Part shown: piece after piece, positions 59,739-64,000 of the stretch
Layout: the number at the start of each line of letters is the position of its first letter
Position numbering within the stretch: position 1 is the stretch's first letter
Assembly (NCBI GenBank): GCA_022393335.1
Contig: JAJEKB010021002.1
Span: 873,691 to 937,690, forward strand
Direction of reading: 5' to 3'
Source of the DNA: Macrotrachela quadricornifera
Taxonomy: Eukaryota; Rotifera; Eurotatoria; Philodinida; Philodinidae
DNA length: 64,000 bases
Program-made: the position numbers and the translations under genes
The notes under the pieces: model-generated
Told to the model about the DNA's origin: nothing
Seen by the model: the letters and a program-made list of their open reading frames with translations, nothing else
Database searches by the model: none

Positions 59739-61319
59739 TTAAAGATATTTCAATTACAAAATTTTGTTAATGAAAGCAAACAAATCTCAGCTCGCTGAAC
59801 TTGAAAGACTGGATAAATTATATACAGAAACACAATTGCATTTTGCTTAATGGTTCTAACGTCCTTTCTCTCTTTTACAAAATTTTGCATGTAATTGTTA
59901 GCACTTATAATATTATAAGCTTAATCACACACAAAAGATGGAGTATTTTTTTGGAATGTTACGATTTAAGCAAAGATTTGAATTGTTTATTCTTATAAAG
60001 TTGCTAGGTCAATTTCTCGCACATGAGCACATACAAAAAAATACTTCTGCCTTCCACAGTCGAGGGTTCAGTGAGTGGAAACGACGAACGTTACTTGTAA
60101 ACTATTGCAATACTCAAGAATCTAGTGTATATCTCTTTCTAAAATGGGGCATCCTTAATACATAGTCTGGCATGTGTTGTACGCATAGCTTTTGTCCTTT
60201 TGATTCTTCTGTTCTGATGGATTATTCTCTTTATGTCCTTACTTAGTGCATTTTGATGTACTTTGGCATTATCTTTCTTTTGCTTCTATTTAGCGGATGA
60301 GTATATAAGTGTGTATTTTGTATGAAAGCAATGCGATTCTTGAGAGGAAGAAATAAATACAAGTGTAGTTCTATCAGCACATGTATCTCTTCCATTAGAA
60401 AATCGTTACAACTATGCACAGGTTTCTGAGATCCGTTATACTTGTGTGATAAGTGAATGTTAATAGCAACATGAAAAACAACCATTACCAAAAGACTGCT
60501 TGCGCAAACTTATATCTTTCTCAATAGAATTAATCTCCATGGAGTTTCTATTGTGGAGCAACGGGTAGTGGAACGGTTTATAGAACATCAGGTCCTAATT
60601 GCAGCTCCAAATCATAGTACATGGTGGACCAAGAGTGTCTCTAAATAAAAGGATATGTGGATCTAAGAGTATCTTTAAACAATAGCATATGAGGATTCAA
60701 TGGTATCTCCAAATAACAGTTCATGAGAACCCAATGTGATTGAAGCCAGTCACCTAGTCTTGAACTAGAACTGCTGCATTTCTAATTTCATGGAACTTCA
60801 GAGATTCTAAAGGATTCTGAGAAATTCCAAGAGTCCCCAAGAGCTGCCGAAGGATTCTAGGGATGCCATGGGATTTCACAAATTATATAGCTATAGAATC
60901 TGCTGTTTCTCCCTTGGACTAAAATTCTGTTTATTCTTTTAACAAACTGTTTGTCAAAAAAATATTTTTGATCATTATATTCATAAAAAAGAGAGACTTG
61001 TAGTTAGATTTCACAGATCCATTAGTATCGGTGGAACTATTTTTCCTTAACAGTATAATTTATACAGATATAAAAATCAATGGACTTCACATATTGAAGT
61101 TCAATCTAAGATTTGATAAAGAAATAGTTAATTAGTGTGAATATGATTATAATTGACCATTTTAACTAGTAAAATTCGTATTTATTCGAAGCTAATTTGC
61201 AACGAAGTATTGCTCACGTTCAATTCTGGTTCTTTTTCAGTTTTTATGAATGATTCCATGAGATTCTATGTAATTCCATTGATTCCAAGGCCATAGAATC
61301 AGCTGTTTCCTTCTTGTGG
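59739..61319. other. Spacer with minisatellite and degenerate repeats
   Basis: No gene is supported. Besides the 34-bp array there is a stretch of 'gattcta/gattcca' words at 60790-60860 and 61245-61310. A tRNA-like start at 60553-60600 was considered and rejected. Confidence 0.5.
60631..60732 (-). repeat. Second 34-bp tandem array, inverted relative to the first
   Basis: Units start at 60631, 60665 and 60699, exactly 34 bp each. Read on the minus strand they align with the 59228 unit at about two thirds of positions (shared 'tatgagga.cc' and 'ctaaataa'-like words on the plus strand), so both arrays appear to be the same minisatellite. Confidence 0.65.
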
Positions 61320-61835
61320 TATATGTCATTTATCGATCGTTAAAACGTCGTTAACGTTTGAGTCCAAGCAGTTAGAAAAAAATCCTTTTTCATTGTGGAT
61401 GATTGATGTCAATTCATTGACTCATTGTTTATCTATTTTTACCTTCTCATTTTTTTTCTTCTGTCCTTATGGTATATACCCTCTAGCAATTATTAATACG
61501 TCGCCAACGTTTATTTAGACAATAAGAAAAAAATCCTTTTTCACGGTGGATAATTGATGTCCATTCAGTGACTCCTTATTTATCTATTTTTCTCTTCTTT
61601 TTTTTCTCTGCCTTTATGGTAAATATCCTCTAGTAATTATTAAAACGTCAGTGACGTTTGAGTTTAAGCAGTTAGAAAAATCCTTTTCACGGTGGATGAT
61701 TGATATCCATTCAGTGACTCCTTATTTATCTATTTTTATGTCCTTTTTTTTCTTCTATTCTTGTAGTATATATACTCTAGCAATTATTAAAGCGTCGTAA
61801 CGTTTATTTAAACAATAAGAAAAAAAATCAACTTC
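61320..61835. repeat. Tandem repeat of 147-153 bp, about 3.3 copies
   Basis: The marker 'acgtc' recurs at 61345, 61498, 61645 and 61792 (as gcgtc), so periods are 153, 147 and 147. Each unit has an imperfect palindrome of the type 'aacgtcgttaacgttt', then 'agttagaaaaa' or 'caataagaaaaa', then 'cctttttca', 'gtggat.attgat' and a C/T-rich tract. The last copy is partial and ends about 95 bp before the next start codon. Confidence 0.88.
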
Positions 61836-61876
61836 TTTCTATTCATATATTGATAACAAAGTAGCGAACAGCTGTG

Positions 61877-61896
61877 ATATAATATATATATATATA
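61877..61896 (+). promoter_or_regulatory. TATA-like (AT)n tract before the Tyr-rich gene
   Basis: An alternating AT run 33-52 bp before the ATG at 61929 could serve as the TATA element; the simple-sequence nature makes this uncertain. Confidence 0.35.
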
Positions 61897-61928
61897 CGCA
61901 GTATATTCCAATAACGACAAGAACAAAT

Positions 61929-62294
61929 ATGTCTTATTATTTTGGTGACAATTTCAATTCTCCCAAGGACTATAGTCCTATGCCTAGCTATGGTGGTTAT
62001 CAGTATATTGGTTCTAATTCCTATTACGATGGCTACAGTGATGGTTCTCAAAATGACGGTAGAAATTACGCTGGAGAACCTGCGTACTATAATAGTGGTG
62101 ATATTACTCAACCTGTCTACTATGGTAATGATCATGTTACTGAACCTGTCTACTCTGACGATGTTAATGCTGCTCGTGCTGCACGAAAAGAAAAACGAAA
62201 AACCCGCTACAGTAAAATTAACAAATTTTTGGAAAAGATTAACCAGCCGTTAGAAATTATCAATTCAGGACTCGAAGTTTTCCAAAATATCTAA
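61929..62294 (+). CDS. Small Tyr/Gly/Asn-rich protein with basic tail, 121 aa
   Basis: ATG at 61929 opens a single exon ending in TAA. Residues 1-75 are low complexity, rich in Tyr, Ser, Gly, Asn and Asp, with a repeated (D/E)(I/V)TQPVYYGND / VTEPVYSDD motif. Residues 76-121 are different: a basic helix (AARAARKEKRKTRYSK), then an amphipathic KINKFLEKINQPLEIINSG segment. No signal peptide is present. Function is unknown; the composition suggests a disordered, aggregation-prone protein. It sits directly after the 147-153 bp tandem repeat. Codon use is consistent with a real gene because the Tyr/Gly bias is frame-specific. Confidence 0.6.
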   Translation: MSYYFGDNFNSPKDYSPMPSYGGYQYIGSNSYYDGYSDGSQNDGRNYAGEPAYYNSGDITQPVYYGNDHVTEPVYSDDVNAARAARKEKRKTRYSKINKFLEKINQPLEIINSGLEVFQNI

Positions 62295-64000
62295 TGGCAT
62301 CAGTTAAATAGGTGCATAAAATTTCAATCCGGGTTTAAATGCGGGGTTATTCTGAGTAACTTCTACGTGTTGTTACATAGTGTTCTACATTAATTATTGT
62401 ACATATGCTGTTCTACTTATCATTCTTTTTCTTTTCTCTGTTCTTTCTTTCGTTCAATTGTTCTCTTCAATCATTCTATTGACCTATTTCTTGTGATTAA
62501 ATTTGATCTACATTTTGTTATAAGAAGATATCGTTATATCTTCTTATTCTTGTTCATTGTACACAAAAGTAGAAGAAGATTCTCAACTTCTTCTCGACGG
62601 TCCATTATGCTCTTCATTTCATGTATAAATACGCCGCACTTTTTAAATAAATTCATTCCATTTTCGTTGATATATTCAACCATTACAATATTTAACTCGT
62701 GTCATCTTAATTTTTACTTTTCCTCAACCAACTCTTTGTAAGAATATAGATAAAAGTTTGTCTTTTTTTTTGAACAAATAATAATAAAAATTTATAAATT
62801 AATCGAAGCTATATATCTTGGGAACAGGAGCGCAACAGTCACGAATCACGGAAAAAATTTCGCTCGAATTCACATTCATTGACGGTTAAAAATATAGCAA
62901 TTCTAAACGGTAATTATCAGTCGCAGAAGTCAGATAGTTTTTTTGCGTCCTTATTACCGCCTGTAATCGCGGTTTTTGAAAAAAAAACTATTTGTATTGT
63001 TACAATGATATAATATATCGAATATCTATCGTGAACGACCCACTACATTGACGCAGTGGTTGAATGCCACAGTCAACTGTTATAATACCGCTATCTGTTT
63101 CAATTTATTTTCCTACTTGTTAGATTTGAACTACGCATCTTATGATTTCTGTTCAGTAAATTCACTGAACTATATGCGAATGCTCATACTTGAGGGTGCA
63201 GAATCCAGATATGTAGCTAACTTCAGTTGACTAATTGACCAATTTTCTTCTCTGAAAGACAGGATCTTGTGTTTGAAAAATGTTGTGTTTGCTCAAGCGA
63301 AAAAGAACAATTTTCTAAAAAAGTTTTCTTCTTTTTTTTTGGGAAGTCTAAATTTATGATCAAATCTCCAAAGTTTGAAATCGATTTTTGGGATCCGAAG
63401 ATAAACTTTTGTTCCAATTCATACATTTCGTATGTAATATTGAGATAGGATCTATTCTGTGCAATGTGTATATGTTATGCGAAGACGACTTTTTCTACAT
63501 TTGGAGTACGTATCGGGATTTATTTTTTAGAATTTATTTTTCTGAAGATATTTCTTATTTATTGAAAGTTTATTAGCTGTATCGAAATTTCGTGGAAATC
63601 TCAGTCTTATCTTTGTGCGAATAAATTTTAACCAAACCAGCTAAATGTGTCCAAAATTAAGTCCCAGTGGCTATTGGCCATTGTTTGTGCAGAAGCGCCC
63701 CATATCAAATAAATTCGATAAAAAACCTGTATAGTCCAAATAACAATATCATACCTTTTGATCAAGAAGTCGGCCGACATTGAAGTGTATTGTTGTTGAT
63801 AGGCTGAAATTCATGCTTCGTTCGAATGGTAGGGATCATACCTAAATGGAGATGATAAATATTAAATTACAAACAATCTTGAGGGTGAGAGTGAGGGTAT
63901 CATTTGTATCTATTTCTTTCTTTTATTTCGTACGGTATTTTCGTATCGTTTCTTTTGGTTTTTTGTCGATGATCATTATGTCGAGGTTTTTCCGAAGGAG
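62295..64000. other. 3' flank without recognised gene
   Basis: AT-rich sequence. ORFs at 62397-62741 and 63388-63576 have no family features. An AATAAA at 62646-62651 could end the Tyr-rich transcript. A short GAGGGT-rich stretch lies at 63880-63898. Confidence 0.45.

Noticed and set aside
60553..60600. tRNA- or SINE-like start with 'gggtagtgg'
   Set aside because: A weak box-A resemblance but no box B (GGTTCGA) at the right distance and no cloverleaf.
62397..62741. 114-aa ORF rich in Phe, Ser and Ile
   Set aside because: Composition is that of AT-rich/pyrimidine-rich noncoding DNA, with no family match; it probably lies in the 3' UTR and flank.

Overview
This is a eukaryotic nuclear window, AT-rich, with very short introns (mostly about 45-70 bp, GT...AG). 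A large NACHT ATPase gene, an ankyrin plus ADP-ribosyltransferase gene, NLRC3-type leucine-rich repeats (LRRs) and many short inverted-repeat elements together suggest a bdelloid rotifer or close relative. That assignment is inference from gene style; no species marker is present.

Layout. 1-3.8 kb: repeats only. 3.8-10.2 kb (-): an intronless STAND/NACHT ATPase of about 2131 aa. 13.1-14.5 kb (-): an ankyrin plus R-S-E ADP-ribosyltransferase in two exons. 14.7-17.5 kb: a 1.3-kb foldback element and a transposase relic. 18.5-30.7 kb (+): the centrepiece, a 75-exon gene read here as a TRPM-family ion channel fused in frame to 48 leucine-rich repeats. 30.8-31.85 kb: a dead mariner/Tc1 element holding a 141-bp inverted-repeat element with a perfect 9-bp target duplication. 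32.9-34.1 kb (+): cathepsin L. 35.9-36.4 kb: a second Tc1 relic. 36.7-38.1 kb (-): a class A FAD monooxygenase broken by one in-frame stop. 38-45 kb: gene-free, with nested TA-flanked MITEs. 45.6-47.1 kb (+): a GT10 alpha-1,3-fucosyltransferase. 51.8-52.2 kb (-): a small unknown ORF. 52.9-57.4 kb (-): an M13 (neprilysin-like) metalloprotease in 17 exons. 58.0-59.7 kb (-): a three-exon unknown gene. 61.9-62.3 kb (+): a Tyr/Gly-rich small protein behind a 147-153 bp tandem repeat.

Main result. Joining consensus splice sites from 18497 to 30670 gives one uninterrupted frame of 2630 codons. The first 1268 residues read as TRPM (MHR/SLOG-like N-terminus, six-helix channel, FGQ pore motif, TRP helix). 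The last 1362 are LRRs, one per exon. 45 of the 47 internal LRR exons are exactly 84 nt, and all are flanked by phase-0 introns. Known TRPM chanzymes carry a NUDT9-like or alpha-kinase domain at this position. A TRPM with an LRR ladder would be an unusual, possibly undescribed, receptor-channel architecture.

How the genes relate. The NACHT ATPase has no recognisable LRRs, the LRRs are on the channel, and an ADP-ribosyltransferase lies between them. The cluster looks like an innate-immunity or stress-sensing neighbourhood, but that link is inference. The other genes are ordinary lysosomal, Golgi and cell-surface enzymes.
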